The notes beneath the pieces are model-generated. The model was not told the DNA's origin and ran no database searches. It was given only the letters and a program-made list of their open reading frames with translations. This document shows, piece after piece, positions 35,898 through 43,736 of a stretch of DNA of 64,000 bases (position 1 is the stretch's first letter; each line of letters starts with the position of its first letter). Location: assembly GCF_900116635.1 (NCBI RefSeq), contig NZ_FPBJ01000011.1:21636-85635 (forward strand), written 5' to 3'. The position numbers were made by a program, and so were the translations under genes. The stretch is from Xenorhabdus koppenhoeferi. Lineage in GTDB: Bacteria > Pseudomonadota > Gammaproteobacteria > Enterobacterales > Enterobacteriaceae.

Positions 35898-36431
35898 GTG
35901 GATCCGATTTTTTTACCCGTGGCAGAAGAGACTGCTTTTACCGTGCAGGTCACCGGCCTGTCTGAATACCCGAACCCGGCAGCAGGGGAAGCGCTCCCGC
36001 TGCGTGAGGAAACCGTGTCCGTTTGCAGCGCCGCCACCATTACGGAAGCAGTGCAGAAGCTGAAAGTCATTCATCTGTTGGGGGACTGGCCGGTTCGGGA
36101 GACCGGGCAACCGGACACGTTACCGAATTTTATCCCGCAGACGGTGATGATGTATGACCGTCAGGGGCGAAAAGTGCTCGGTGGATACTGTGATAGCGAC
36201 ATTGTCTGGGCGCAGCCGGTGACACTGGCTTCGGAACGCCTGTCACTGGAAAAACAACGGCAACGGCTGTGCAATAATGCCGTATTTGAACAGGGCTGGG
36301 AAAATTACCGGACTGCCTGTGTATTGTGGCAGAAAGCACACCGGTTATCGCTGCATCTGGTGTCATCCCGTTATCAGCAATGCTGTGAGGTGGCGGATAT
36401 TCTCCGTCATAGCGCATCCGTGACAGCTTAA
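35898..36431 (+). CDS. Hypothetical ICE/plasmid leading-block protein
   Basis: Encodes 177 residues starting at GTG 35898 (AAGGA at 35886-35890). No family recognised. A hydrophilic N-terminal half (VTGLSEYPNPAAGEALPL) with a possible beta-rich fold is followed by a helical C-terminal half rich in Arg, Gln and Trp (SLEKQRQRLCNNAVFEQGW). No membrane segment is present. It belongs to a run of small genes, each with its own upstream hairpin, typical of the accessory block of conjugative elements. Confidence 0.65.
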   Translation: MDPIFLPVAEETAFTVQVTGLSEYPNPAAGEALPLREETVSVCSAATITEAVQKLKVIHLLGDWPVRETGQPDTLPNFIPQTVMMYDRQGRKVLGGYCDSDIVWAQPVTLASERLSLEKQRQRLCNNAVFEQGWENYRTACVLWQKAHRLSLHLVSSRYQQCCEVADILRHSASVTA

Positions 36432-36444
36432 TGGAGGCATTGCC

Positions 36445-36738
36445 ATGGAACCCCTGAAATTAACAGTCTGGCAGGTCATCGCGGCCTGTTTACTGAAACG
36501 CCACTTTGGTCTCAGCCTGAATGATACCGTATTGTGTGAGCGCGACACTGTGGCGTATGTCATGCAACACGGTATCCGGCCTTATCAGGCCATTAACGAT
36601 ATCATCGATAAATACGATTTAACCCGGCTGGACTGCGGGACGATGCAGCCCGGTACGCCTTACTTGCGCATTAATGATGAGTGGGAAATCTTTTTTCATC
36701 ACAACAGCCTTGAAAGCCTGTTGCTGGATATCAACTAA
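36445..36738 (+). CDS. CbtA/YeeV family toxin-like protein
   Basis: A 97-residue protein that aligns with the N-terminal two thirds of CbtA/YkfI/YpjF toxins: TVWQVIAACLLKRHFGLSLND matches the family's 'WQxLLxxLLxxHYGLxLND' pattern, followed by 'GIRPYQAINDIIDKYDLTRLD', the counterpart of 'GISLxDAVNFLVEKYxLVRxD'. CbtA binds MreB and FtsZ and stops cell growth. The usual CbeA (YeeU) antitoxin is not next to it; the upstream neighbour is unrelated. Either it has a different antidote or it has been recruited for another purpose. Confidence 0.75.
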   Translation: MEPLKLTVWQVIAACLLKRHFGLSLNDTVLCERDTVAYVMQHGIRPYQAINDIIDKYDLTRLDCGTMQPGTPYLRINDEWEIFFHHNSLESLLLDIN

Positions 36739-36770
36739 CCCGCGCTTTTTGTTTTTTATCTGACCCATCG

Positions 36771-36809
36771 GGGGAACCGGTCTCTCTGACGGGACGGTTC
36801 CTCCTTTTT
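36771..36809 (+). terminator. GGGGAACCG/CGGTTCCTCC hairpin with T-run
   Basis: GGGGAACCG (36771-36779) pairs with the first part of CGGTTCCTCC (36795-36804), followed by TTTTTA. The element is again placed a short distance (about 35 bp) before the next start codon. Confidence 0.65.
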
Positions 36810-36842
36810 ATCTGAACAGTGTTAAAAATGAGGAAAACCAAC

Positions 36843-37766
36843 ATGGCAGAATGGTGCACCAATCAACTGGAAATCACCGGCAAATCCGTTTGTCTTGATG
36901 TAATGCAGCAATGGGTCTGTGGTGAAGAGGTTCCCCGTTACCGTCAGGCGGTGCTGCAAAGCCTGCGCCTGTTTCTGGCCGGCTGTGCGGGAATACTGAA
37001 ACCCACCAAACCGCAGACGTATACGCCGTACCCGGCGTTAGTGCGCGGCACGGCCGTTCCGACGGCGCAGTATCTGGCGTTTGAGCAGTGGCTGCTGCTG
37101 TTGCAGAATAATGTGCCGTTGAATACGGACAATATCAAACGCATCGATAACCTGTACCGTCAGTCCGGTCTCAGCCTGATGCACTGGGACAAGGTGCCGG
37201 AAGCAGCGCGTGACATTATCGCCCGTCTGCTGACTCGCCAGTATACCGACTGGTTTGGCATGGTGGGCTGGTCTGACACACCCGATATCGGGGCGTGCTG
37301 GGATAAGCTGAATGTGTATCCGCAGGCGGCACAGCCCTGCGATATGCTGATGATTATGTCAACGAATCTGGCGACCGAAATCAACGGTAGCAGCACCCTG
37401 CTGAAAGGCATTGCCACGACGGCGCAGTTTTACGATGAACAATACGGGATGGAATGGCCGTTTGGTCATCATGTCCGCTGGGAACGCCGGAATGTCAGCA
37501 GTTTAACCGTGCGGTTTGATTCGCCCTGGGCACCGCCTTCGGCTGAGTTGATGGGCGAGCTGTCCGCGATGTTTGACTGTGAAATCCGCCACTGGTACAG
37601 CGAAGCATCAGGTCAGTTCAAAGGCTACGACTGTTATGACCAGGGCGAGCACGTGGACAGCGGTCACGGGCAGTCAGGACGGGAAAACCGGCCGGCACTG
37701 TATCTGGTCACCGGTGAGCAGGCGGAAACGGCGCTGGCCCTGCCGGCTATTGCCGTCGGGCAATAG
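36843..37766 (+). CDS. DUF1281 (YubB ferredoxin-like) plasmid-type protein
   Basis: Encodes 307 residues; the start MAEWCTNQLEITGK at 36843 is the hallmark N-terminus of this family, so the in-frame ATG at 36819 is not used. The middle carries DWFGMVGWSDTPDIGACWDKLN, and the C-terminal part 'TVRFDSPWAPPSAELMGELS' and 'YSEASGQFKGYDCYDQGE' matches the ferredoxin-like fold. Members are common in the leading regions of F-like plasmids and ICEs next to antirestriction genes. Molecular function is unknown. Confidence 0.8.
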   Translation: MAEWCTNQLEITGKSVCLDVMQQWVCGEEVPRYRQAVLQSLRLFLAGCAGILKPTKPQTYTPYPALVRGTAVPTAQYLAFEQWLLLLQNNVPLNTDNIKRIDNLYRQSGLSLMHWDKVPEAARDIIARLLTRQYTDWFGMVGWSDTPDIGACWDKLNVYPQAAQPCDMLMIMSTNLATEINGSSTLLKGIATTAQFYDEQYGMEWPFGHHVRWERRNVSSLTVRFDSPWAPPSAELMGELSAMFDCEIRHWYSEASGQFKGYDCYDQGEHVDSGHGQSGRENRPALYLVTGEQAETALALPAIAVGQ

Positions 37767-37813
37767 CCCTTCGTTTAACGCAGTATCCATTTATTTTTAC
37801 ATCAACCGAAGAG

Positions 37814-37877
37814 GGAAACATATTCCCTTTTCGGGGCGTGTTTTCCTTTTTTCACTTTTTTTGCAAGGAAAACACGC
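37814..37877 (+). promoter_or_regulatory. Two mutually exclusive hairpins, one hiding the ribosome binding site of the methylase-like gene
   Basis: GCGTGTTTTCCTT (37836-37848) pairs perfectly over 13 bp with AAGGAAAACACGC (37865-37877), which contains the AGGA Shine-Dalgarno just before ATG 37879. The left arm can instead pair with GGAAACA (37814-37820), giving a hairpin followed by T-runs like those before the other genes in this block. Switching between the two would control translation. Confidence 0.65.
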
Positions 37878-37878
37878 A

Positions 37879-38565
37879 ATGGCATCCCGAACCGATCATC
37901 AGAAAGAATTCATTTCGCTGTTTAAGCAAACGGCCCGTTATCAGACCCGTTATCAGGTCTTCCGGGATTTTTGCAACTGTGCCATGGCAGCGATCCACAA
38001 TAAACACTGTTTCAGTGAGGAGCTGGAGCAGTATTACCTGAAAACCATCAACAAGTACGAACGGGCCGATGTTGACCGGATTGTACAGCTGTTTTCCCAT
38101 GTGGTGCTCGGACTGGCGCAGGAACCCGGTGATTTTCTGGGCAGTGTGTTTATGCGGCTGGAGCTGGGCAATAAAGATCTTCAGCAGTTCTTTACCCCCT
38201 GGGGGGTGGCCCGGATGATGGCAGAGATGCAGTTGCATGATGCTGCCGGGTTGTTGCAGACACAACCGTTTGTCACCTTGTGTGAGCCGTGCTGTGGCGC
38301 GGGCTGTATAACTCTGGCCGCCGCCGACGTGCTGAGAGAACAAGGGCATGATCCGTTGTGCAGCCTGTGGGTTTATGCGATTGATATTGACCCGCTGGCG
38401 GCGGTGATGGCCTATATCCAGTTCTCGCTGACCGGTATTCCGGCCGCCGTCACCATCGGCAATGCCCTGCATGATGGTGGCAACAAACGAACCCGTTATA
38501 CGCCCGCGCATTATCTGGGCAACTGGTCTCAGCGTTTGCGGGAGGCGGAGCTTATCGCCGCCTGA
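37879..38565 (+). CDS. N-6 adenine DNA methylase-like protein (short, ICE type)
   Basis: Encodes 228 residues from ATG 37879; an upstream frame starting at 37573 overlaps the previous gene and is rejected. A helical N-terminal half is followed by 'LQQFFTPWGVARMMAEM', 'FVTLCEPCCGAGCITLAAADVL' (SAM-binding motif I) and VYAIDIDPLAAVMAYIQ (motif II), as in HsdM-type methylases. The catalytic NPPY motif is not seen; the protein ends soon after, at GNALHDGG. Similar short proteins are common in SPI-7-like ICEs and plasmids and may bind SAM or DNA without methylating. A terminator follows at 38599. Confidence 0.78.
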   Translation: MASRTDHQKEFISLFKQTARYQTRYQVFRDFCNCAMAAIHNKHCFSEELEQYYLKTINKYERADVDRIVQLFSHVVLGLAQEPGDFLGSVFMRLELGNKDLQQFFTPWGVARMMAEMQLHDAAGLLQTQPFVTLCEPCCGAGCITLAAADVLREQGHDPLCSLWVYAIDIDPLAAVMAYIQFSLTGIPAAVTIGNALHDGGNKRTRYTPAHYLGNWSQRLREAELIAA

Positions 38566-38598
38566 ACGCATTTTTTCAACGAAAATATTATGACTATT

Positions 38599-38621
38599 GC
38601 GCCTTTCAGGGCGCTTTTTTT
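38599..38621 (+). terminator. GCGCC/GGCGC hairpin with T-run
   Basis: The 5-bp GC stem (38599-38603 with 38610-38614) is followed by seven T. It is a good intrinsic terminator ending the antirestriction block. Confidence 0.8.
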
Positions 38622-38795
38622 ATTTTTAAATTGAGTTAATACAAATAGTTATGGTGAAAATTAAGCTGATTTTATCAGTCAGTCAGGGGATGAACCGGGT
38701 CAGTTTAATTTTCATTTCCGCAAAAAGAGTTGTTCCTTGTTTCCGGCCGGGATTCACCGACACTGAGCCAAATCTGAACCAAAAGAGGAAATGTA
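38622..38795. other. Noncoding gap before the IS element
   Basis: About 170 bp between the terminator of the methylase-like gene and the left repeat of the second IS110-type element. I see no gene or regulatory site in it. Confidence 0.4.
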
Positions 38796-38925
38796 ATGAA
38801 CGCGCCCCATTCATTTAATCTGGAGCACGACGATGAAGGGGGAGGTGTGAAGCCTCACAGATTTCCGGCATCATTGTGCTCAATACGGGATGCGTAGTGC
38901 TCCCAGTGACTGGAGACTCCACGAC

Positions 38926-39945
38926 ATGAAATATACACCGATTGGCGTTGATATCGCAAAACATCTGATTCAGCTCCACTTCATCAATGAGCACACTGGC
39001 GAAGTGATTGATAAGCAGGTACGTAGCCAGGATTTTCTGACTTTCTTCAGTAACCGGGAACCTTGCCTGATTGGTATGGAGACCTGTGGTGGCTCTCAGC
39101 ACTGGGCACGAGAACTGACAAAACAGGGGCATAAGGTACGACTGATGCAGGCCCGGTTTGTTAAGGCGTTTCTGATGGGCAACAAAAATGACGTGATGGA
39201 TGCCCGCGCTATCTGGATGGCGGTACAACAGCCCGGTAAGGCGATAGCCGTCAAAACAGAAGAACAACAGTCAGTACTGGTTCTGCATCGTTCACGCAGG
39301 CAACTGGTCAAGTTCAGAACCGCACAAATTAATGCCCTGCACGGTACGCTCCTGGAATTTGGTGAAACCCTCCACAAAGGCCGGGCAGCGTTGGACAAAG
39401 AGTTACCGGCAGCACTGGAACGACTGAAGATACGTCTTCCTCCGTACCTTATCACCGTGCTGGAGGACCAGTACAACAGGCTGGGTGAGTTGGATTCACA
39501 GATAAATAGCATCGAAAAACAGCTTGTCAGCGTGGCCAGGCAGAATGAAACCTGTCAGCGGCTGCTGAAAATACCCGGCGTGGGGCCGCTAATTGCCACG
39601 GCTGCGGTGGCCACAATGGGAGAAGCCTCCGCGTTTAAATCGGGACGAGAGTTTTCTGCTTATATCGGACTTGTTCCGAAACAGACAGGTTCAGGCGGAA
39701 AAATCCGCCTGCTGGGGATAAGTAAACGCGGAGATACCTATATGAGGACCCTGTTTATCCATGGTGCTCGTGCGGCTGCATTACTGACAAAAGAACCTTT
39801 GCCCTGGATCACGGAACTCAAAAAACGATGCCCGACCAGTGTGGCCATCGTGGCGATGGCGAACAAACTGGCCCGGACAGTCTGGGCGATAGCGGCTCAC
39901 CAGTGTGAATACGACAAGGCGCACGTCAGTGTCAGGCCAGACTAA
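38926..39945 (+). CDS. IS110 family transposase
   Basis: Encodes 339 residues from ATG 38926 (MKYTPIGVDIAKHLIQLHF); the in-frame ATG at 38890 is less likely because the family starts just before the first catalytic Asp. DEDD (RuvC-like) residues: Asp in GVDIAKH, Glu in GMETCGGSQHWA, and the Asp pair in 'NKNDVMDARAIW'. The C-terminal transposase_20 domain has IPGVGPLIATAAV, 'FSAYIGLVPKQTGSGGK' and 'RGDTYMRTLFIHGARA' with the catalytic Ser region. It is only distantly similar to the transposase at 24744 and is intact, so this copy may be active. Confidence 0.92.
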   Translation: MKYTPIGVDIAKHLIQLHFINEHTGEVIDKQVRSQDFLTFFSNREPCLIGMETCGGSQHWARELTKQGHKVRLMQARFVKAFLMGNKNDVMDARAIWMAVQQPGKAIAVKTEEQQSVLVLHRSRRQLVKFRTAQINALHGTLLEFGETLHKGRAALDKELPAALERLKIRLPPYLITVLEDQYNRLGELDSQINSIEKQLVSVARQNETCQRLLKIPGVGPLIATAAVATMGEASAFKSGREFSAYIGLVPKQTGSGGKIRLLGISKRGDTYMRTLFIHGARAAALLTKEPLPWITELKKRCPTSVAIVAMANKLARTVWAIAAHQCEYDKAHVSVRPD

Positions 39946-40204
39946 AAGCGGCCACTGACAAACATTAACTTTTAACAAAAGGATGAATGCAGAAAGGTTA
40001 CTCTGGCAACCAGCGTGATGACAAAGACAGGTAAGACCGGGACTCACTAAACCTGAATGGTTTTATGAGCTTAAAGCTCGCGGAGGAAATGAGGTGTGAG
40101 TCGGCGAATGACATAGGGGCTCGCAGCTTTAAAGGCTGCAAAAAAGCCGGATATAAAGCTGCAACCTATCTGTCAGAGTTAGAACAATGGAAGCCGTTGC
40201 AAAC
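39946..40204 (+). ncRNA. Candidate bridge-RNA region of the second IS
   Basis: About 260 nt of noncoding DNA between the transposase stop and the right inverted repeat. It includes the hairpin GCAGCTTTAAAGGCTGC near 40,122-40,138. Position fits the guide RNA of IS1111-group elements; not folded. Confidence 0.45.
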
Positions 40205-40226
40205 GGGACGCGTTCATATAAAAACC

Positions 40227-41120
40227 ATGTTTCAGCGTTTTAAATCCCGTTTTACCCGTGACCCTTCCCCGTCACAAAAAGCGCCCAGGCAAGCACCTGA
40301 AAGTGTACGCGATGCCGGCGGTTATTTCCGTCCACAGTCAGCGGAAGCGCTGCTGGCAACCGCAGAGCGTCGCCGGTATCTCCGCCAACTGTGGGAAAAC
40401 AGTGTGCTGCCCGCCGGGTTATATCAGCAGTTTTATCTGGATCCGCTCCGGCAATTGTGCGCCCGTGTGCAGCATGTTCCGGCCATACAAGAGGGCGTCT
40501 GGTCTTATCGCGGCGGGTTTATTGACCTTACCCTGCAATTTACGGCCTGTGCCGTGCGGCTGGCGAAAGGACATATGCTGCCTCCGGGGGTGGCGCCGGA
40601 AACCCAGGCCGCACAAAGTCTGCTGTGGCAGGCGGTGGTATTCTGGGCGGCGCTGTTTTACCACCTGCCGCTGTTGCAGCAACTGGAAGGTGAACTGGAA
40701 GACGGGCATCACTGGCAGCCGGGATTGTGGATACCTGAGCGTCGTTTCCGCTTCCGGTTTCAGGCACCTGGGCCTGAGCTTCCTGTCCTTTATAAAACGC
40801 TGCTGGCTGCCCGTTTGTTACCGGAGGAAGCAGTGACCTGGCTGTCTTTAGTGCCCGGTGCGTGGCAGTGCCTGATGTTGCATCTTGGCGGATATCCGTC
40901 TTCTGTCCCGTTGACGGACTCACTGCTTCAGTCTGCCGCTGAGCAGGTGCAGTCACCGCTGCTGAATCCCGTTAAATCTGCTAAACCGACTACCGATACC
41001 AGACCGTCATCACCAAAACCCGATCCGGTTATTCCGCTTGTCACACCGGGAACAGCTTCTGCGCCCGACACTGCCGATGATATCCGGACATTACTGTCAT
41101 TGTTTCAGGCGGAGGAATGA
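40227..41120 (+). CDS. TraI_2-type (MobH relaxase-like) protein, short and degenerate
   Basis: Encodes 297 residues from ATG 40227; the frame is open further upstream but only into the IS. Residues 25-190 follow the TraI_2 domain of MOBH relaxases (YFRPQSAEALLATAERRR, 'YQQFYLDPLRQLCARVQHVPA', 'LPPGVAPETQAAQSLLWQAVVFWAAL'). The metal-binding HD-type residues are altered: the usual GGLLDHTLE reads GGFIDLTLQ and ALLHDLG reads ALFYHLP. The C-terminal third is a Pro/Ser-rich tail. In SPI-7-like ICEs the relaxase gene sits next to the integrase, as here. It is probably not an active nickase; it may be a DNA-binding remnant or accessory factor. Confidence 0.7.
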   Translation: MFQRFKSRFTRDPSPSQKAPRQAPESVRDAGGYFRPQSAEALLATAERRRYLRQLWENSVLPAGLYQQFYLDPLRQLCARVQHVPAIQEGVWSYRGGFIDLTLQFTACAVRLAKGHMLPPGVAPETQAAQSLLWQAVVFWAALFYHLPLLQQLEGELEDGHHWQPGLWIPERRFRFRFQAPGPELPVLYKTLLAARLLPEEAVTWLSLVPGAWQCLMLHLGGYPSSVPLTDSLLQSAAEQVQSPLLNPVKSAKPTTDTRPSSPKPDPVIPLVTPGTASAPDTADDIRTLLSLFQAEE

Positions 41121-41329
41121 AATTCTGATGAGAAATAATACAAATGGTAACGATAACGATTTGAAATTATCCAAACGCGCCGCATCAGCGCCGGAATGCC
41201 TTGTTTCCGCAATGTATAAAAGGTCACTATATGAAAAATAAAATAATTTAACGGGTTAATTAATTTGCAGTTTATTAACGGGACGTTTCTGTACCGGAAC
41301 ACAATATTACACACCAAGGAAACAATAAT

Positions 41330-42337
41330 ATGTTAAATAATGAGGAAACAATGGGCTGGGATGCGTTGCTGGACGAGTATTTCTTCTCACGGATGTTACG
41401 GCCGGCCACCGAATGGAGTTATCGCAAGGTCGTGCGGGTCTTTATCCGGTATCTGGGGGAAACGGGGTCGCCGGAGAGCGTGACTCACCGGGATGTCCTG
41501 CGCTGGCGGCGTCATCTGCTGACGGAAAAAAATCAGTCCCGGTATACGTGGAACAATAAGGTGGCACACCTGCGGGCTATTTTTAATTTCGGCATGGAAA
41601 GAAAACTGTTGTCACATCCCAAAAATCCGTTTAATGACGCGGCAGTTAAAAAAGAGAAGAAACAAAAGAAAACCCTGAGTAAGGCTCAGATAACCGGGAT
41701 TTACCTGCGGATGCAGCAGTATGAGGAGGAAGAACGTTTACAGACTTCCCCACGGGGCGGACGCTGTGCCTTATACCCGACAGGGTACTGGCTGACTGTA
41801 TTGGATACTTTCCGGCTGACGGGCATGCGCCTGAACCAGCTGTTGCATCTGCGGTTACGGGATATTAATCTGGACAACAGTTACATTGAGTTGCGTGTGG
41901 AAGGCAGTAAAAACCACAGTGAGTGGCGGGTGCCGATGATCCCGCAGCTGAAACCCCGGCTGGTGCAGCTGGTTGAACAGGCAAAAGCCTGTGGGGCGAA
42001 AGAGAATGATCCGCTGTTTGATTTAACCCGCCTGCGTTTTCGTCATCACGGACGCAATGTCAGTTATCAGTATCATCATGACAGAGAAAAGCAGCATCTC
42101 CGTTCTTTCTTTAACCGCCTGTCGAAAGAGTGTGGTTTTGCCGTCTCGCCTCACCGTTTCCGTCATACGCTGGCGACCGAACTGATGAAGGCGCCCGATC
42201 GTAATTTGCAGCTGGTCAGGTGCCTGCTGGGACACCGCAGTGTGGCGACCACGATGGAGTATATTGATATTGATATGGAAATCGCGGGTAAAACCCTGGC
42301 GAATGAACTGGCGTTTTATCTGGATCTTGCTGTGTAA
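41330..42337 (+). CDS. int: ICE-1 tyrosine integrase (XerD-like)
   Basis: Encodes 335 residues. The N-terminal SAM-like domain (residues ~10-95) is followed by a catalytic domain with Arg in FRLTGMRLNQLLHL, Lys in VEGSKNHSEWRVP, HRFRHTLA (HxxR), LLGHRS and the nucleophile Tyr in TTMEYIDID. It is transcribed toward the tRNA-Phe att repeat 360 bp downstream, the standard position of the integrase in SPI-7-family elements. It should catalyse attL x attR excision and attP x attB integration for this element, and could act on the att shared with ICE-2. Confidence 0.92.
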   Translation: MLNNEETMGWDALLDEYFFSRMLRPATEWSYRKVVRVFIRYLGETGSPESVTHRDVLRWRRHLLTEKNQSRYTWNNKVAHLRAIFNFGMERKLLSHPKNPFNDAAVKKEKKQKKTLSKAQITGIYLRMQQYEEEERLQTSPRGGRCALYPTGYWLTVLDTFRLTGMRLNQLLHLRLRDINLDNSYIELRVEGSKNHSEWRVPMIPQLKPRLVQLVEQAKACGAKENDPLFDLTRLRFRHHGRNVSYQYHHDREKQHLRSFFNRLSKECGFAVSPHRFRHTLATELMKAPDRNLQLVRCLLGHRSVATTMEYIDIDMEIAGKTLANELAFYLDLAV

Positions 42338-42696
42338 TCTGTTAACGTGAGGTAAAAAAACAGGGCAAGATATCAGCGGGATTGCCCTGACTGTGTCACT
42401 GGATTATGGGATAGTTTGGAGGTGGAGACACAAAACGAAGAAACCGGGAAGTGTGCTCAAAGAGCAATTCTGACCATCACTTGACTTGACATCAGAATCA
42501 ATTACTGAAATCATTACTTTCAATGCAAAAAGGTGAGCACAAACTGTGTTCACCTGACTTCGTATAGAGTGGCTGTTTTTAGTTTATTAACTTACGCAAA
42601 GTAATAGATTATATTCATTAACATTTGCTTAACAGCACTTATTTCTGACTCACGTGTTAAGTTATTGATATCACTTCAACAAACGAGTTTTAAAAT
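42338..42696. other. Noncoding region between integrase and att site
   Basis: It holds an 8-bp hairpin CAGGGCAA (42361-42368)/TTGCCCTG (42382-42389), preceded by a run of A, which reads as an intrinsic terminator on the minus strand. The rest is likely integrase arm-binding DNA; no arm repeats were identified by eye. Confidence 0.5.
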
Positions 42697-42745
42697 TGGT
42701 GCCCGGAGGCGGAATCGAACCACCGACACGGGGATTTTCAATCCC
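42697..42745 (-). other. att: ICE attachment site: 3' end of tRNA-Phe (49 nt)
   Basis: Read on the minus strand this is the 3' part of tRNA-Phe(GAA): anticodon region GGGATTGAAAATCCC, T arm GGTGG-TTCGATT-CCGCC, acceptor strand TCCGGGC and CCA. The 5' half of the tRNA is absent; nonhomologous DNA follows to the right, so this is a direct-repeat att copy, not a functional gene. It separates the integrase end of ICE-1 from the ParA end of ICE-2. The intact tRNA should lie right of the window. Confidence 0.9.
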
Positions 42746-42784
42746 ATTGTCTATTAGTTTTAACTCGATCACGCTATTGTTAGT

Positions 42785-42817
42785 TACACGCTAGAAATTT
42801 TTACTGTCGAGCGTGTA
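42785..42817. promoter_or_regulatory. Inverted repeat before parA
   Basis: TACACGCT (42785-42792) and AGCGTGTA (42810-42817) form a perfect 8-bp inverted repeat 17 nt apart, immediately before the parA start. It is a possible operator, perhaps for autoregulation by the partition proteins. Confidence 0.5.
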
Positions 42818-42818
42818 T

Positions 42819-43736
42819 ATGCAACAAGTTAGCTCCCACTTAGTGGGCTTTAGAAAAAGTCCAATCATTGTCCCTTTCGTCTCTACAAAAGGCGGTGAAG
42901 GCAAGTCTACCAAGGCAGGAAATACAGCGGGATTTTGTGCTGATGCTGGCTTAAGAACCCTTCTTTTGGATGCCGACCACTCCCAACCTACAGCAAGTAG
43001 CCTATTTAAGCTCGTTTATGAAGCCCCTACTGGGTTGTATGAACTGTTAATGCAAACAGCGGATCTATCTTCCCCTGAAACCATCATCTCACAAACTGAT
43101 ATACCTAATTTGGATGTTATTGTCTCAAATGATCCAGATGATCGATTGCCTGTAGCTATGCTCCATGCGCCTGATGGTAGAATGCGTCTGAGAAATATTT
43201 TGCAACATCCTCTTTTTAGTCAGTATGACGTTATCATTATTGATTCTAAAGGTGCCGGTTCTATCATGCTGGAAATGATCCTTCTGGCTGCTTCTGATTA
43301 TGTGCTAGGAATAATTAAACCAATTTTACCTGATACCCGAGAATTTTTAAGAGGAACATTGGGGTTGATGGGAAAATTATTACCACTCTGTGCTTATGGG
43401 ATAACGATTCCATCAGTTCGTATATTAGCTAACTGTGTTGAAGACACTATCTTAGATAAAACCACTTTGGACGAATTGGCTTCTATTATCAAAGAACGCC
43501 GCTATCCGTTTGCAGATTCATTATCTGTTTCTCTTCTAGATACACAAATTCCAAAATTAGAAGTTTACAAACATGGCCATGCTCAGGGATTGCCTGTGCA
43601 CCGTTTAGAATACAAGACTAATCGTAAAACTCCAGCGGCAGCGGTGACCATGCATAATCTAGTTTGTGAATTATTCCCTCAATGGAAGAGCAAGTTTGAT
43701 TTAGTGCTCGAAAAGGGGCTGGCTAATGAAAACTAA
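42819..43736 (+). CDS. ParA/Soj-type partition ATPase of ICE-2
   Basis: Encodes 305 residues from ATG 42819 (a GTG at 42813 lies inside the inverted repeat). Deviant Walker A KGGEGKST, Walker A' LLLDADHSQP, and Walker B-like YDVIIIDSKGAGS define the MinD/ParA class. It is the first gene from the att site, as in SPI-7 and pKLC102-like elements, where ParA is needed to keep the excised circle. The 3' end overlaps the dnaB start by 11 bp. It probably works with the ParB-like protein at 45097. Confidence 0.9.
   Translation: MQQVSSHLVGFRKSPIIVPFVSTKGGEGKSTKAGNTAGFCADAGLRTLLLDADHSQPTASSLFKLVYEAPTGLYELLMQTADLSSPETIISQTDIPNLDVIVSNDPDDRLPVAMLHAPDGRMRLRNILQHPLFSQYDVIIIDSKGAGSIMLEMILLAASDYVLGIIKPILPDTREFLRGTLGLMGKLLPLCAYGITIPSVRILANCVEDTILDKTTLDELASIIKERRYPFADSLSVSLLDTQIPKLEVYKHGHAQGLPVHRLEYKTNRKTPAAAVTMHNLVCELFPQWKSKFDLVLEKGLANEN

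Larger units (their letters stand above)
38796..40217 (+). mobile_element. Second IS110 family (IS1111-like) insertion sequence
   Basis: Near-perfect inverted repeats, ATGAACGCGCCCC (38796-38808) and its counterpart GGGACGCGTTCAT (40205-40217), with one mismatch, enclose an intact transposase gene and about 260 bp of noncoding DNA on its right. The total of about 1.4 kb is normal for the family. It sits between the terminator of the antirestriction block and the TraI_2 gene, 9 bp before the latter's ATG, so it may have removed that gene's promoter. Boundaries are inferred from the repeats. Confidence 0.65.

Noticed and set aside
37573..37878. N-terminal extension of the methylase-like gene
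   Set aside because: It overlaps the DUF1281 gene in another frame and crosses the regulatory hairpin; ATG 37879 has the Shine-Dalgarno.
41128..41241. 37-residue ORF between the TraI_2 gene and the integrase
   Set aside because: Asn-rich, no family, weak start; it may be chance in an open stretch.
42697..42745. Functional tRNA-Phe gene
   Set aside because: Only the anticodon region to the CCA end is present; the 5' half is replaced by unrelated DNA. It is an att direct repeat.
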